The notes under the pieces were generated by a model, which saw only the letters and a list, made by a program, of their open reading frames with translations, ran no database searches and had not been told where the DNA came from. From positions 146,367-210,366 of the forward strand of contig MNCI01033721.1 in NCBI GenBank assembly GCA_015680685.1: DNA of 64,000 bases, read 5' to 3'. The DNA is from Gnetum montanum. Lineage: Eukaryota; Streptophyta; Gnetopsida; Gnetales; Gnetaceae. Both the position numbers and the translations under genes were made by a program. Shown piece after piece: positions 11,126-21,846 of this stretch. Every line of letters starts with the position of its first letter. Within the stretch, counting starts at the first letter, position 1.

Positions 11126-11707
11126 ATGGCCCCGAAACGTGGACAATAGGAAGGTCCTACTCAAGGTATGATCAAACGACCTAGGAGAGGTGAAGGACAA
11201 GTTCCTACTGAACAACATGCAGAGTAGGAGGAACAATCATTTAGTATCCACCAAGAAGACCCTGCTACTGTACAATCAAGGCCTACCCTCTCTAAAAGTG
11301 GTGCCTGGTACTTAGGGGAAACGTACCAATTTTGGCACAATAAAGAAGAAGGCACCACGGTTAAAAATTATGGTGTGACTGTTGATTTCTCTATTCAAGC
11401 CATTTCGGAAGTATTAAACCTTCCGAATACGGGGCCAAAGGTTGCTCAAAACCAACTGGACACTTTCAGAACCGAGCAACTTAATAAACTGTTGACAGAG
11501 AATAAAAGGGTGGTAGAAGAAAAAGAGAAGGCTAACTGGGATGCCTCTATGGCACAAGCGCAAACTTACACGCATGCCAAGGCACTCAAGGCCTTACAAG
11601 AGGAGAAACTCTAGGCCATACTTCAACGCCATCAAATCCCAAGACCTGGAGTGCAAGAAAAGGGAAAGACACCAATGGAGGAGCCACCGCCACTAGGAAC
11701 TACATGA
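11126..11707 (+). pseudogene. Remnant third ORF of H
   Basis: ATG at 11126 starts MAPKRGQ. One frame runs to TGA 11705-11707 with three stops. It has GAWYLGETYQFWHN and a segment YGVTVDFSIQAISEVLNLP that recalls the putative plant transposon protein domain of Athila ORFs. A coiled-coil follows (TENKRVVEEKEKANW, ALKALQEEKL), then the shared ending PPPLGT. Element B has the same beginning (EWYLGETYLF near 58960) and ending but about 1.7 kb more between them, so H carries an internally deleted version. Function unknown. Confidence 0.65.
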
Positions 11708-11881
11708 GTTCCACCAATTTTGTAATCATAGGATTTTCTTTTGTGTTGTGTCTCAATTTTTTCTTTGACTCCACACTGCGGCATGAGTCCATTCTAGTCA
11801 GTCAATAATCCCATACCTATCCACTGTGTAATCAATGGAGCTTGTTCTCTCTATAACTTGAGGATGAGTTTTCATTCAGTC

Positions 11882-11890
11882 GTGGGGGTA
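11882..11890 (+). promoter_or_regulatory. Polypurine tract of H
   Basis: GTGGGGGTA immediately before the 3' LTR, preceded by the conserved TTGAGGATGAGTTTTCATTC block. Confidence 0.85.
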
Positions 11891-12525
11891 TGATGAGTCA
11901 TGAATTTGCTGGATGTGATATCACTACCGTGATATCATAGCCGTGATATCCCAGTGGTTGTGATATCACAACCGTGATATCCCAGTGGTTGTGATATCAC
12001 AGCCGTGATATCGCATGGGTTGTGATATCACGTACACGATGTATCGTACGCGATATCGTGTCCTTCTCGTCACTAGTTCTATAAATGAGAGGCTGCTCTC
12101 CCTCATTTGATAACATAGAATAGGAGTAGCGAAGCTCTAGCAGCTTGATCCCTCCAGAGATAGATTATTTTCCTGTGTCTTCCCGTAGTGTGGTGAATGT
12201 AATTGTATGGCATCCTTTATTCGAGTGTGACGTACTTGGACATGCACNCTGAACTTCTTATCCTTTCTCTCATAGCTTAGCTTAGTTAATATTATCTTCC
12301 ATTGCCTTCAGGAGTAGCATTAGATTAGAACACATCATACACCTCACTCTGGACTAAACCATACGTGACAAATATAATACTAGTCCAGGTGGGAAGACAA
12401 CGAACTACGACCTAAGGCTAACTATCCAGGTGCCACAACTAGTCCGTCTGTGAAGTTCTACCGGATTGCACGTGAGAACGCTTGTATTCGTATGGTTGAG
12501 TGTAGGGGTATCTCACCACTCATCA
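11891..12525 (+). repeat. 3' LTR of H (internally deleted)
   Basis: Starts TGATGAGTCA and ends CCACTCATCA. Compared with the 5' LTR, U3 is longer by extra GATATC units, and about 295 bases are missing at the single N at 12248, so the loss may be partly an assembly artefact. Confidence 0.87.
11917..12057. promoter_or_regulatory. Expanded GATATC palindrome array in U3 (nine copies)
   Basis: GATATC at 11917, 11931, 11945, 11962, 11976, 11993, 12007, 12024 and 12052. Between 11942 and 12034 the unit is 31 bases, with two near-identical copies and a third diverged one, alternating CCGTGATATC and TTGTGATATCAC. It lies upstream of TATA at 12080. See findings. Confidence 0.75.
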
Positions 12526-12530
12526 ATGAT
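12526..12530. repeat. Target-site duplication of H, right copy (ATGAT)
   Basis: Identical to 6472-6476. Confidence 0.85.
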
Positions 12531-13414
12531 GCTTGCTCTTTATTTCGTAAGCAAGGTTATGATGGTTCACAATTTAACATTACAACCTTACAAATAGTTA
12601 TAAATCGATATAGAAGGTTAAGAATTACCATATAGGGTTATGAAACTAATAATAGTATATTATGATTGACTTAAATTCTAATAAATGTTTGGATTCATTT
12701 GAATGTTTTTGGTTTGATTTTAGTATCTACAATATATATGTTTCATGATAAGAGCTTTGTATTGGACTCAATGTAACAATGATCTTCCTCATGTCACTTG
12801 GTTAATTTGTAGATATTTTAATATGTTAGAAAATGCCTTTGGTAAATTAAGAGGGATGCTTATTGCTTTCAAAAAGGTTAATGAATAGTTTGATCTTCTT
12901 TTGAAATAGGCTTATACTTTTAGATCCTAATGTTGGTTGCAATCATAAAGGTCCAATTTGATTCACTTGATTTAACTATAAAGTTGGCTTGCTAAAAATT
13001 TTCCACAAATTTGATAGAGCTTATCTCTCTACTTCCCTTGATTTATGTTTTATGTATGAGTACAATTTATTTGATCAAGTACATCTAGAATGCAATTTGT
13101 CATAACATCTTCCTATCAAGATCTCTATTTAAAGGATAGGCTATGTGAATCTTTGGTCTAAACTTTTTATAATTAATATTGCTTTTTTGTGCAATAAAAA
13201 GTTTTAGATGTCTTTTTGTCATGGTTGCAACTTGGTTCAACACCTATGAATTTGGATGGCTTCATTAAACAATGGAAAACCATTATTATCTACATTGTTA
13301 AACTTTTAAGATATTTTGTTAAATGCTTACTAAAAAGTTTCAAGTTATTGCCCTTGAATAAACTTTCATAACTTACTAATTAAACATGTAAGACGTGATT
13401 TTGAAGTGNTTATT
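12531..13414. other. AT-rich stretch, nothing recognised
   Basis: No coherent frame or known motif. It may include the lost 3' end of Copia element D, but no second D LTR was found. Single N at 13409. Confidence 0.45.
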
Positions 13415-14520
13415 CTAGTGGGTAATGCTAAGCGGTATATCTTGAGGTATATCTATATTACATTTATATTTTGGTAGGTGAATNTTAGTAAAGATGTCTC
13501 CCATTTGTGCTTTAGTTGCACAATGTTCTATGTTGAGTATGTTGTCTTGGATTAAGCTTCTGAGATGGTGATGCTTGATATCTATGTGTTTAGAATGCCC
13601 ATGATGAATAGGATTATGAGCCACGAAAATAGTACTTGTGCTATCACAGTATAAGAGAATGGGAGGTTCAAGTGTATATCTCATTTCGGTGAAGACAGAG
13701 TGGATCCATATGGCTTGAGTAGCAACATTTGATGTAGCAATGTATTCTACTTCAACTATTGAGAGGGCGACTATAGATTGCTTCTTTGATCCCCATGAGA
13801 TAAGTGATTGACCGAAGAAGAAACAAAACCAAAAGTTGATTTTTGATTTTTGAGGTCACCTCCCCAGTCTGCATCAATGTATCCCCATATCTTGAAATTT
13901 GTATGTTAATGAAATGTGATCCCAAAATCTATTGTAGTTCTCAGGTATCGCAATACCCATTTTGTAGCTTTCTAATGTGATTCATGTGAATTTTGCATGA
14001 ACTAAGAAAGGTAGTTTACAACATATTGGATATCTAGACAAGTATTGGAGAGGTACATTAAACTACCAACAAGGGATTTGTATAGTGAAGGGTTGGTAGA
14101 GGGGGATTTTTCATCCTTGGTATGTTTGGTACCAAGGGCAAGTGGTGTGTCTGAAGGATTACAATTAATCATGACAAATTTCTCAATTAAGGATTGGGAA
14201 AATTTCATTTGGCATATGGAAATTGATTTTGTTGTTTGGATAACTTGAAAAACCAAAAAGTATGACATCTTTCCTAAATCAAACATTTCGAATTCCTTTT
14301 TCATAGCATTAAGAAAATTATTTCCTAGTACAATTGTAGATGAAAAATAGATTAAATCATCTACATATAAACAAACACAAATAAAATCATCTCTAGATAC
14401 CTTTTTGTATATTTTTGTTTGGAACTGAAGATTGGTGAAGCCTTCTTACATGAAAAGTGCATGAATACATGCGTACCATGCACATGGAGCTTGCTTGAGC
14501 CTATATAATGCTTTATGGAG
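13415..14520 (-). pseudogene. Copia reverse transcriptase (C-terminal half) and RNase H of D
   Basis: Starting near 14520 on the minus strand: HKALYRLKQAPCAWYA, the catalytic LYVDDLIYF (YVDD at 14356-14367, intact), MKKEFEMFDLGKMSYFL, LVGSLMYL, then Copia RNase H with VEVEYIATSNVATQAIW, LLYCDSTSTIFVAHNP and HGHSKHIDIKHHHLRSLI. Stops and frame breaks occur, and two N (13409, 13484) lie at the end. The N-terminal half of RT is absent. In the living element this would copy RNA to cDNA in the virus-like particle. Confidence 0.85.
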
Positions 14521-14676
14521 GTTGTAAACATGATTTTGCTAAAAAATAGCAGGGGATAAGGATGTTGATATACATGCAATAGAAAAATTAGAAAAAACAT
14601 CACTTGAATGACCACGCCAAGGTTGTGTATGTTGTGGTAATTTTTGGTTGATTGCTGCCATAGATCCATGTCTAGA

Positions 14677-14791
14677 GTTGGCAACAACAGGCATGTTTTT
14701 GGCAATAGCAACAGGCACGTTTTTTGTAGTAGCAATAGGCACGTTTTTGGTAGCAACAACACACACATTTTTTGCAGCAACAAAGGGCACA
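14677..14791. repeat. 24-base minisatellite, about 4.7 copies, in D
   Basis: Units starting at 14696, 14720, 14744 and 14768, plus a partial one before, follow TTTTTTGnAGnAACAAnGGC. On the minus strand they encode 8-residue repeats such as ATKNVPIA and AIAKNMPV. It sits exactly where integrase should be. Confidence 0.75.
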
Positions 14792-14949
14792 TTATTTACT
14801 GGTTCATGAATAGAAAAATGGAAAAAATGCAACTAGGATTTTGTGGCCTATGTATTGTTTGGGTGATGGAAGATGACAAGAATATGTGGGAAATAAAAAT
14901 TGGTGCCACTATTTTTGATTATGGTAGATGAAAATGGTTGGTTAGATGG

Positions 14950-15309
14950 TTACTTGCTGCAGCAAATAGGAATTTGCAGATCCTTTTGTATCCCTGTACC
15001 CTGACATTTTTTTTTTGGTTTTCTTTTGTCCATTGCAACATAATTGCCCACACTTAATAAATTATTTGAAAGATCTAGAACAAAATAGATCTGGGAAATA
15101 ACATATTTTTTACCTTGATTTGTTGTGAAGGTAAGTGATCCAATCCTAACAATGGTTAACTTTTTCCCATTACCTATGGTTACTTTTCCATCATATTTTT
15201 CCAACCTTGAGAACAATTTCTTATTTCCTGTCATGTGATTGCTACACCCACTATCGACATACCAAATGTTATTTTTGTTGCTAGCATCTGGTACCTTTGT
15301 AGAGATCAA
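14950..15309 (-). pseudogene. Copia protease region of D
   Basis: The minus-strand frame reads NIWYVDSGCSNHMTGNKKLF, the Copia aspartic protease active site (DSG intact), then GNGKKLTIVRIGSL and the typical NNLLSVG. An open frame of 119 codons ends before the GAG-pre-integrase motif, so integrase does not follow. Confidence 0.85.
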
Positions 15310-15371
15310 GAGTTGATCTTCCTCCTTTTCAATGTAAAATAATTTCTCACCTTTTTGTTGATCTTCATGTT

Positions 15372-16242
15372 CTACAATTTTTTCTTTTCCCTTCTTTTCA
15401 TACTTCTTGCTTGACCAACATTCAAGAGTATTGTGGGTGTTGGTACCATAGAAATCACAATGCTTACCTTCCTTTTACTAATTTGATCTTCCACGACCAT
15501 GACCTCCAGATCTGCCACGACCATGTCCATGCCCTCTAAACAAGGATCCACTTGAGGATCTTTGATGTTGATTTTGATTTTGATTAGATGTCCTCTGAAA
15601 TTGTGCTTGAAATGCATTTGCTGTTAAATCCTCACATTCAACAATTCTTTGCTCGTATGTCCTTAAGCTTCCTACGAGCTCAACCATGGTCATCTTATCA
15701 AGATCTCTTGCTTCTTCAATAGCCATGATGATGGGATCATATCGTTTGGTTACACTTCAAAGTATTTTTTCAACAACATGCCTTTCCTCAAGTGTTTCTC
15801 CACAAGATTTAAGTCCATTTTGAACTTGTTGAAATTGGTTGATGTATTGATCAATATTCTCTATATCTAGCATGTGCAAAGATTCAAAATATTTTCTTAA
15901 AACTTGTTACTTGACAACGCGAACTTTTAATGATCCCTTGTATGCAATCTTTAGTGCATCCAACCTAGATTGTCAGATCTAACTTAGATTGAATGATGAA
16001 TAATTCTTTTGCATCTTTCTTACGAAGCTCCTTAAATTCATTCTTTTCAGCTTTCTTCAAGGCTTGAAATTTTTCTTGATCAACATCTTGGAATCTAGTT
16101 TTACAAGATCCCAAAGATCTTGTGAGATCAAGAATGTCTTCATCTTGATTACCCAATATTCATAATTCTCTCCATTGAAGATAGGAACTTGGAGAGACAT
16201 AGATCCGTGATTTTGGGCCATCCTAGAGATATTTGTTGTCAA
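15372..16242 (-). pseudogene. gag: Copia gag of D
   Basis: Begins near 16242 with LQVPIFNGENYEYWVIKMK, the conserved start of Copia gag. A Lys/Glu-rich part (KAEKNEFKELRKKDAKELF) and a region with VELVGSLRTYEQRI follow, then a Gln/Gly-rich RNA-binding tail (GRGHGRGRSGGHGRG-like) and a zinc knuckle HCDFYGTNTHNTLEC in which the second Cys is Tyr. Several frames are used, so it is broken by indels. Confidence 0.8.
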
Positions 16243-16259
16243 GAATCTGAGCTAACCTT

Positions 16260-16271
16260 GCTCTGATATCA
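16260..16271 (-). promoter_or_regulatory. Initiator tRNA-Met primer-binding site of D
   Basis: The minus strand reads TGATATCAGAGC, one mismatch from TGGTATCAGAGC, two bases after the LTR end. Confidence 0.8.
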
Positions 16272-16273
16272 AA

Positions 16274-16633
16274 TGAAGAGCCTAAAGGGCCCTGGATCTA
16301 GGAACTAAGCTTAAAGGAAATAAAGAACTTTGTTAGAACAAGCACACTTTTGTTAAACTTTCTAACTTCTGTATGTCTTCTTTTCTATTATTTCTTCTAT
16401 TATCAATGAATATGTGCTACTACAATTATATAGGCCTTCATCTCCCAAGAATAGATTTGGAGAGATGAGTATGAATCTCGAAAATCATGGGGATGATCCT
16501 TATCATCATATTTAAGAATCTTCTTAATATGGGATAACCTAAACATGGGATTGGATAAGAATTACAAGAATAGGATCTCATCTTATTTAAAATAGATTAA
16601 TGGATGAGATCTATCTAATTCTATTGTGAAACA
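16274..16633 (-). repeat. 5' LTR of D
   Basis: Its 3' end CTCTTCA abuts the PBS; its 5' end is placed at TGTTTCACAATAG (16633). A second TG about 30 bases further right (TGTTTCATCTG) is an alternative start. No second copy is visible. Confidence 0.55.
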
Positions 16634-16649
16634 TCTATTCATCATATTC

Positions 16650-18850
16650 CACAGATGAAACATCTTTAGCTGACTCCTTTACCTCTTGACCAAAATACAT
16701 CTTCTAAATATCAACTTAAAATTCATTATAATATTTCATAAGTGATGGTTGCATTACAATGGTAATAGGTTGAAGCTCACAACCCTTAGGATTTATTTCA
16801 ACAATTCCTTATAGTGAGCTATAACATTTTCCTTCATAACTTGTTCCTATAGATCTCTCACCATGGTATCTTATTTCTTTCATTATTCATTAAAAGTTTC
16901 TAATAGCTCATTCTTCTATTTGGTTAGATATTTTACATGATTTTATAAAGATTCAACCTCATCTTAGAGTTTAGATATTTTATTTTGCATTGTAAATTTA
17001 TTACTTTCTAACTTCATATTTTTCATTGTCAATTCCTCTACTTTGCTTGCAAGCTCTATATCTATACTACAATTCACACTATTTCTTACATGTTTAAGTG
17101 TAGCTAATTCTTGTGATTTCTACTTTAGAAACTTTTGTGCATGTTCAACTTCTCCTTTAAATTTTACAAACATTTTAGCATATTTCTCCTTTTCTTAATA
17201 GGAGGTTGCTAAATATTTATTCAATTCCTCAATTTGTGCCAAAGTAGTAAAAAAAATATTTTATTATTCCTCATCATGTCATCATAAACTTCTTCTATAG
17301 AACAATGTTTCATCATAGTGTAATTCATAAACATTAAGCCATACAATAAATCATTACTTGTCATGATGGAATTAATCCTACAGAGTCTAAGAAGGTTCTT
17401 ATTAACTATGACTTTGATTACTAATGAAAATTCATTTATAATTACATTTCCAAAATATTTCCATAAAGCTTTATAATATAAGGTTTTGTCCACATGACTC
17501 TTCCCCATGGATCCCTTGAAGAAATTGATGATGGGTTCGTGATGCACAATCTTATTTTTAAAACTATAGTGTTGCATCACCATATGCACCACAAATTTAG
17601 ATAAGTAGTTACGCTCAATTTTTCTTCACCCCTCTAATTGAACATCAGTAAGATATTTTATTTCTAGAGGCTCTATGTAGTTTGCTCTATCATTGAGAAG
17701 ACTTCAAGAAATAATCATGAAACCAACTCTTTATTCTTACATTTCCCTAGCATGGTGACGTCCAAAATGTTGGCATTATTGAATACTTTCACAAATGTTG
17801 GTAAGAGCTAGCCATAGGAAAAGTGAAAGGAAGCTGTAGTATAATTTGATAATAGTTATTTCTTCATTTCCATCTAGAGAATGAATAACCAATCAATATG
17901 GTTTTCTTTCTTTAATGTAGTGAAGAGTAGAAATAATAGAGGCTAAGTGATATTCTTCCTATCCTTCATATCTACCTAGCAAGTAATGATGTTGGGCAAA
18001 ATAGAGTATATGCCATCCTAAGATAGAAAATCATGGCTCTTACAATCATAGTCGTGCAATCCTTTTCCGATTCATCTTCATTCACAAAATATTGTACCAA
18101 CTAAAGCCTAGGAAACATCATTTCATTTAATATAAAATCTATTTTCTCCATCTATAAATAAAAATTAAGAAACCTCTTTTGATTTAAGATTCTTATGTTG
18201 GTAGTAGTATAGGCTTTTTTTTCATTCATCTTCATTTATAAAATATTGTAGCAACTAATTCCTTGGACACATCACTTCCTTTATGTAAAATCTATTTTTT
18301 ATCATTTGAAAGTAGAATTGAAGAAAGCTATTTAAATATTAGAAAATCTCTAGGTATTTTTAGCTTGATAGATGAACTAGCTGTTGTTATAGGTCTTGAT
18401 AAAATTATGGACCATCACAGTATCTTTAAGCACAATGAACTTCATGAATGATGTTGGATCTAAATTCTCCAACTCAACATCATGATCTAACTTTACCAAC
18501 TCAATGACCAATATGCAATCATAGAAGTAATATTGACCAAGTATCTAACATATTCATCTTTAGACAATAGCAATTCAAAGTCTCTTATTTCATTAGCCAC
18601 ACTTTCATAATAAAATGTCATTGCAAAATATAACTTTAACTTGTTGGTGTTGGCCTTTAACTTTAACCTGTAAGGATTTTTATAGTGACTTCTTTATCAT
18701 TGTAATAACAATGATGGTGTTTTACTCTATGTGTGTTCTGAGGAAGTTAGTGATGAGGTATGTTCACAATGCTTCATTTTTAAAGACCCTTGTGTCTTAT
18801 CTCATGCTCTTCACTCATAATCCATTTTAACAAATAATTATTCTACAAAT
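16650..18850 (-). pseudogene. Unidentified ORF with C-terminal coiled coil (element E)
   Basis: Frames that look coding on the minus strand include DPTSFMKFIVLKDTVMVHNF, MIFYLRMAYTLFCPTSLLA, EEYHLASIISTLHYIKERKP and FVVHMVMQHYSFKNKIV (17221-17592, 123 open codons ending NNKIFFLLLWHKLRN). A Lys/Glu/Leu-rich heptad-like part with many TAA/TAG stops lies in 16800-17220. I do not recognise the family. A globular N-terminal part followed by a coiled coil resembles the general plan of extra ORFs in plant retrotransposons, but this is inference. Confidence 0.4.
18070..18325. repeat. Tandem duplication in the E ORF, about 155-base period
   Basis: TTCATCTTCATTCACAAAAT near 18072 and TTCATCTTCATTTATAAAAT near 18225 start two copies that continue for about 95 bases with about 15-20% differences. 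Confidence 0.6.
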
Positions 18851-19281
18851 TGTGAAATATTATGGCTTTATATAATTGAATTTTAAACAATGCAAAATTA
18901 CATGTTCTATAAACTCAAGTCATTAAGCAATGATTTTTATCATATAGGAATTAATTTGTAATCTAAATTTTAAATCAACTTAAAAATTACAAAATAACTT
19001 ATTTCTTTGAATTCTTAAGGAAAACCATATTTAATTGCAAAATGAATTTTAAATATTTACTAGAAGACATTTGAGGAAAGATATTGGTTTAAAATTCAAC
19101 CAGCTTCAAAAGTTGCAATTCTTCTTATTGTTCTAAGCTCTTAATGATTTTCACGATTTTGAAAATATACAAATAAAATTCTATGGTTCATATTTATACT
19201 TAACCTTGACATTAATTATGTCCAATAACTAAATTTCCATAAATGTTTTATAATGTTGGTCAACTAAGTCATCAGAACTAT

Positions 19282-19293
19282 GCTCTGATATCT
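19282..19293 (-). promoter_or_regulatory. Initiator tRNA-Met primer-binding site of E
   Basis: The minus strand AGATATCAGAGC follows the LTR end TTTTAACA. It keeps 10 of 12 bases of TGGTATCAGAGC. Confidence 0.65.
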
Positions 19294-19783
19294 TGTTAAA
19301 ATTTTTGATACTTAGATAATAAGGTTTAGGAATCTAGAAATATTTTGATGACTATCACAATGTAAATTAAAGAACATAAAGATTGAAACACATCATGAAT
19401 GTTATAGTGTTCATGGTGTTACTCTCATATATTACATTTCAATCACAAATAGAAATAAATAGAGGAAAATGATATTAAATAATATGTCTCTATTATTGTA
19501 TTCAACATATTCTATACTAGAAAGAACTAGAATCAAAACATATATGAATCAATACTTATATAGGTTAAGAAAAATGGTCATGCTAATAGTAGGAATCAAC
19601 ACAATGAGTAATTATTACTACTGAAAAAAATGTAAACAACTAAATTACTTATAAAAAACTTTAACTAACAACCACCAACACCTTGATAGTATTGAACATT
19701 ATGATGGTATACTCTAGACATACAAAATGTTAATAGTATAGATCTTACAAGTTGAGGTTAATACAATACATCAATCCTCAACA
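19294..19783 (-). repeat. 5' LTR of E
   Basis: On the minus strand it starts TGTTGAGGATTGATG and ends TTTTAACA beside the PBS, 490 bases. Its first 33 bases form a potential hairpin (GTTGAGG and CCTCAAC arms). Confidence 0.5.
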
Positions 19784-20002
19784 TCATTAAGTATCTTTTA
19801 ATAGTAATCAAAATATTTTTTGCAAAATAAAATCATTCGAGAATGAGGACATGATAATCTTCCTCCTAAGTTTTCATTCATTCTTGAATGAATCTACATT
19901 AGGATCTTTAACCATGCTCAAATGCTTTTATATTATATCTTTTGGTATTATCCCATATATTCTATAATGAAAACTACAAGTTATATTAATTTTTTTAAAA
20001 AA

Positions 20003-21431
20003 ATAGCTATTGGCAACCATTTGGGACTGCCAATGTTTCCTTTAGTCTCATGACTGGGATCACAAAAATCGAAGGTGTTCCTTTAAACATGAGTTTAGAT
20101 GTTTGCTTGTCTATGGAAATACTATGGCCCAGATACCTCCAAATAAACTCAATGGTAATAGAGAAAACTAGAGGTAGATGTGTATTTGCTATTATGATTG
20201 TTGAAATGGTTGGGTTTATGTATTGAACGGTAACTGGCTATTATAATAGAAATTCAGTTAACCTTGTTAACTATTGTGAGTCATTAAAGGTTCCTATTTT
20301 GTCCAGTCACTTAGTCTATACAATCTGTTTAGTATGTCACTTGAAACAAATAAAATTGCACCAAAATTCTTAAGCATAATTCTGCATAAATCTACTCCTA
20401 GTTTTTCCCAGAAAGAAAAGTTAGCAAGAAAAATAAAAAATAGAGTGAGATTCAATGGATTTTAAAAGAGAAGAAGAGCAAAAATCTCAAACATTTAAGC
20501 AAGACAAATTGAACATGGGAAAATATTTTGAAATAAAGTTGTTGCAATTCAATCCAAGGTATTAGAAATTATCCAAAACCTTTAGGGCTCAATAAGCAAT
20601 TTCATAAAAGACACTTCTATTTAACTATCCAAAATGCTTTGTAAAAGTAAAATACAACCTATTATATGGCTAGTTAATAGATGTCAAGAATTACAAAAAT
20701 AGAGCAATCGGGAAATTTTTTAACAATTTCAAGATTGAACATGAGGAAAACCTTTAAAATTAAAATCATTTAAAGTTAGTTCAAAATATCAAAGATTTTC
20801 TAGATCCTCTGGACTTGAACAAGCAATTCCTTAAAGACATTACTATTAAATTGTTCAAGATGCTTTTCAAAGGAAAATAGAAGCTCTTACATGGCTAACT
20901 AATAGAAGTCTAGAATTGTAAAAAAATAGAGCTATAAGAGCAATTAGAAAATCCCAAAATTGAATGCCAAGCACAATACTATCTAAACTATTAGCTAAGC
21001 AACTAATATAAAATAAGAAGAAAAATAACTCTCAAGATTTAAACAAAGTAGTTGAACTGATGTTGCAATTAGCAAGTCATTTTACAAATAATCTTGAATA
21101 TTTCTTCTAAGTTCCTTCCTTCTTCCGTTTCATTCTACCCTTTAAACTCTTTTTATAATGGCTTCATGGTAGTTACAAACATCATGGGAAATTAAAGTGA
21201 GTTACAACTACTATGGGAGTTAGCTACAACTACCATAGATATTAAGAGCTATAATTGACAGCTATTCCATACACATAGAACCTTAAATAACTGTCCTTTA
21301 AATTCTCTTTTTTAAAAAAATATCTATCTATATTATTTCTTTAATATTTATTTTCTCAAAAAAAATACATTTAACATAAACTAAACAAAGAATATCTGCT
21401 TTCTAGTTTCCACACCTAATGCCTACAACAA
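20003..21431 (-). repeat. LTR-like repeat shared with the right edge of the window
   Basis: 20003-20330 aligns with 63690-64000 (CTATTGGCAAC, TGTTTCCTTT, GAAGGTGTT, TGAGTTTAG, CCTCCAAATAAA), the region just upstream of the gag of element A. It may therefore be a solo or truncated LTR of A's family, in the same orientation. The right limit at TGTTGTAGGCATT (21431, minus strand) is tentative. The stretch 19784-20002 shows nothing recognisable. Confidence 0.45.
20500..20940. repeat. Diverged tandem duplication, about 210-base unit
   Basis: Two copies share TTGAACATG, CAAGCAATTCCTTAAAGACA-like, TTAAATTGTTCAAGATGCTTT-like and CTAATAGAAGTCTAGAATT-like blocks in the same order (20500-20710 and 20735-20940). 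Confidence 0.55.
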
Positions 21432-21491
21432 CACCACTAACATTTCTGCACAACGTTTTCTAGAAAATGAACGTTAGCTGCTACTGCTTCA

Positions 21492-21846
21492 TCAATCATC
21501 ATGATCACCAATAAGGTTTTTGTCCCTGGCCAGCTCCACACAGTAATCTAGAAGGACAACTCTTCCATCTTTAATGTTAGTATTATTCAAGCTGCATTTA
21601 AATACAAATTCCAAGTCTTGCTCAAGAGGACTAGCAGTGATTGAATCAATTTCATGAATAGTACCGATAATGTCAAGGAGCTTGTTCTGAAGAATTATGA
21701 AGAACTCTTCTTGTATTTTTCCTTCTTCCGATGATGGGTGATTCTTCTTCATCAGAATAAATGCTTGGCCTACACTATTGCTATCATTACAGTAGGAGAA
21801 CTTACCAATGCTAGAAACGGTGCATCTATCTGCATTGAAGTCAAGC
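21492..21846 (-). pseudogene. Fragment of an unidentified, probably host-derived protein
   Basis: An open minus-strand frame of about 118 codons (KLDFNADRCTVSSIGKFSYC, VGQAFILMKKNHPSSEEGKI, VLLDYCVELARDKNLIG). Composition is unlike the surrounding retroelement frames and there is no transposon motif. It lies in the same orientation as, and about 300 bases from, the ABCF fragment. I do not recognise it. It could be an exon-like piece or a captured cDNA. Confidence 0.4.

Larger units (their letters stand above)
6477..12525 (+). mobile_element. Element H: complete non-autonomous Athila-like retrotransposon lacking pol
   Basis: Both LTRs, tRNA-Asp PBS, purine tract and an exact 5-base duplication define its ends. 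The 4.57-kb interior holds gag (7451-9237), an untranslated spacer related to that of B, and a remnant third ORF (11126-11707). No protease, RT, RNase H or integrase can be found. The spacer shares GATTAGGGTGTGACATCAAG with B near 57055, so pol appears to have been removed between gag and spacer. The element would need proteins of a relative such as B to move. By eye the LTRs differ at 8-9% of sites in the TATA-downstream part. Confidence 0.88.
13415..16633 (-). mobile_element. Element D: truncated Ty1/Copia retrotransposon
   Basis: On the minus strand: 5' LTR (16633-16274), initiator tRNA-Met PBS, gag with zinc knuckle, protease, then directly the second half of RT and RNase H. The order protease before RT with RNase H last, and the WYVDSGCSNHMTG and LYVDD motifs, are Copia-type. 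Integrase and the N-terminal RT half are missing, with a minisatellite at that place. The 3' LTR is not recognisable. Confidence 0.82.
16640..19783 (-). mobile_element. Element E: LTR plus unidentified ORF, 3' part lost
   Basis: On the minus strand: LTR 19783-19294, tRNA-Met PBS 19293-19282, about 400 bases of leader, then a long degenerate coding region (about 18850 to 16650) that shows no gag, protease, RT or integrase motif. It ends near the LTR of D. It could be a non-autonomous element or one with an extra ORF before gag. Confidence 0.55.

Noticed and set aside
11917-12057. Regularly spaced repeats that could suggest a CRISPR array
   Set aside because: Units are short palindromes without unique spacers, inside an LTR promoter of a plant element; no cas genes.
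12450-12635. Open frame starting in the H 3' LTR and running into flanking DNA
   Set aside because: Crosses the LTR end and target duplication, so it cannot be a conserved gene; no motif.
18263-18451. Plus-strand 62-codon frame in element E
   Set aside because: Lies opposite the more extensive minus-strand coding text of E and spans its internal duplication.
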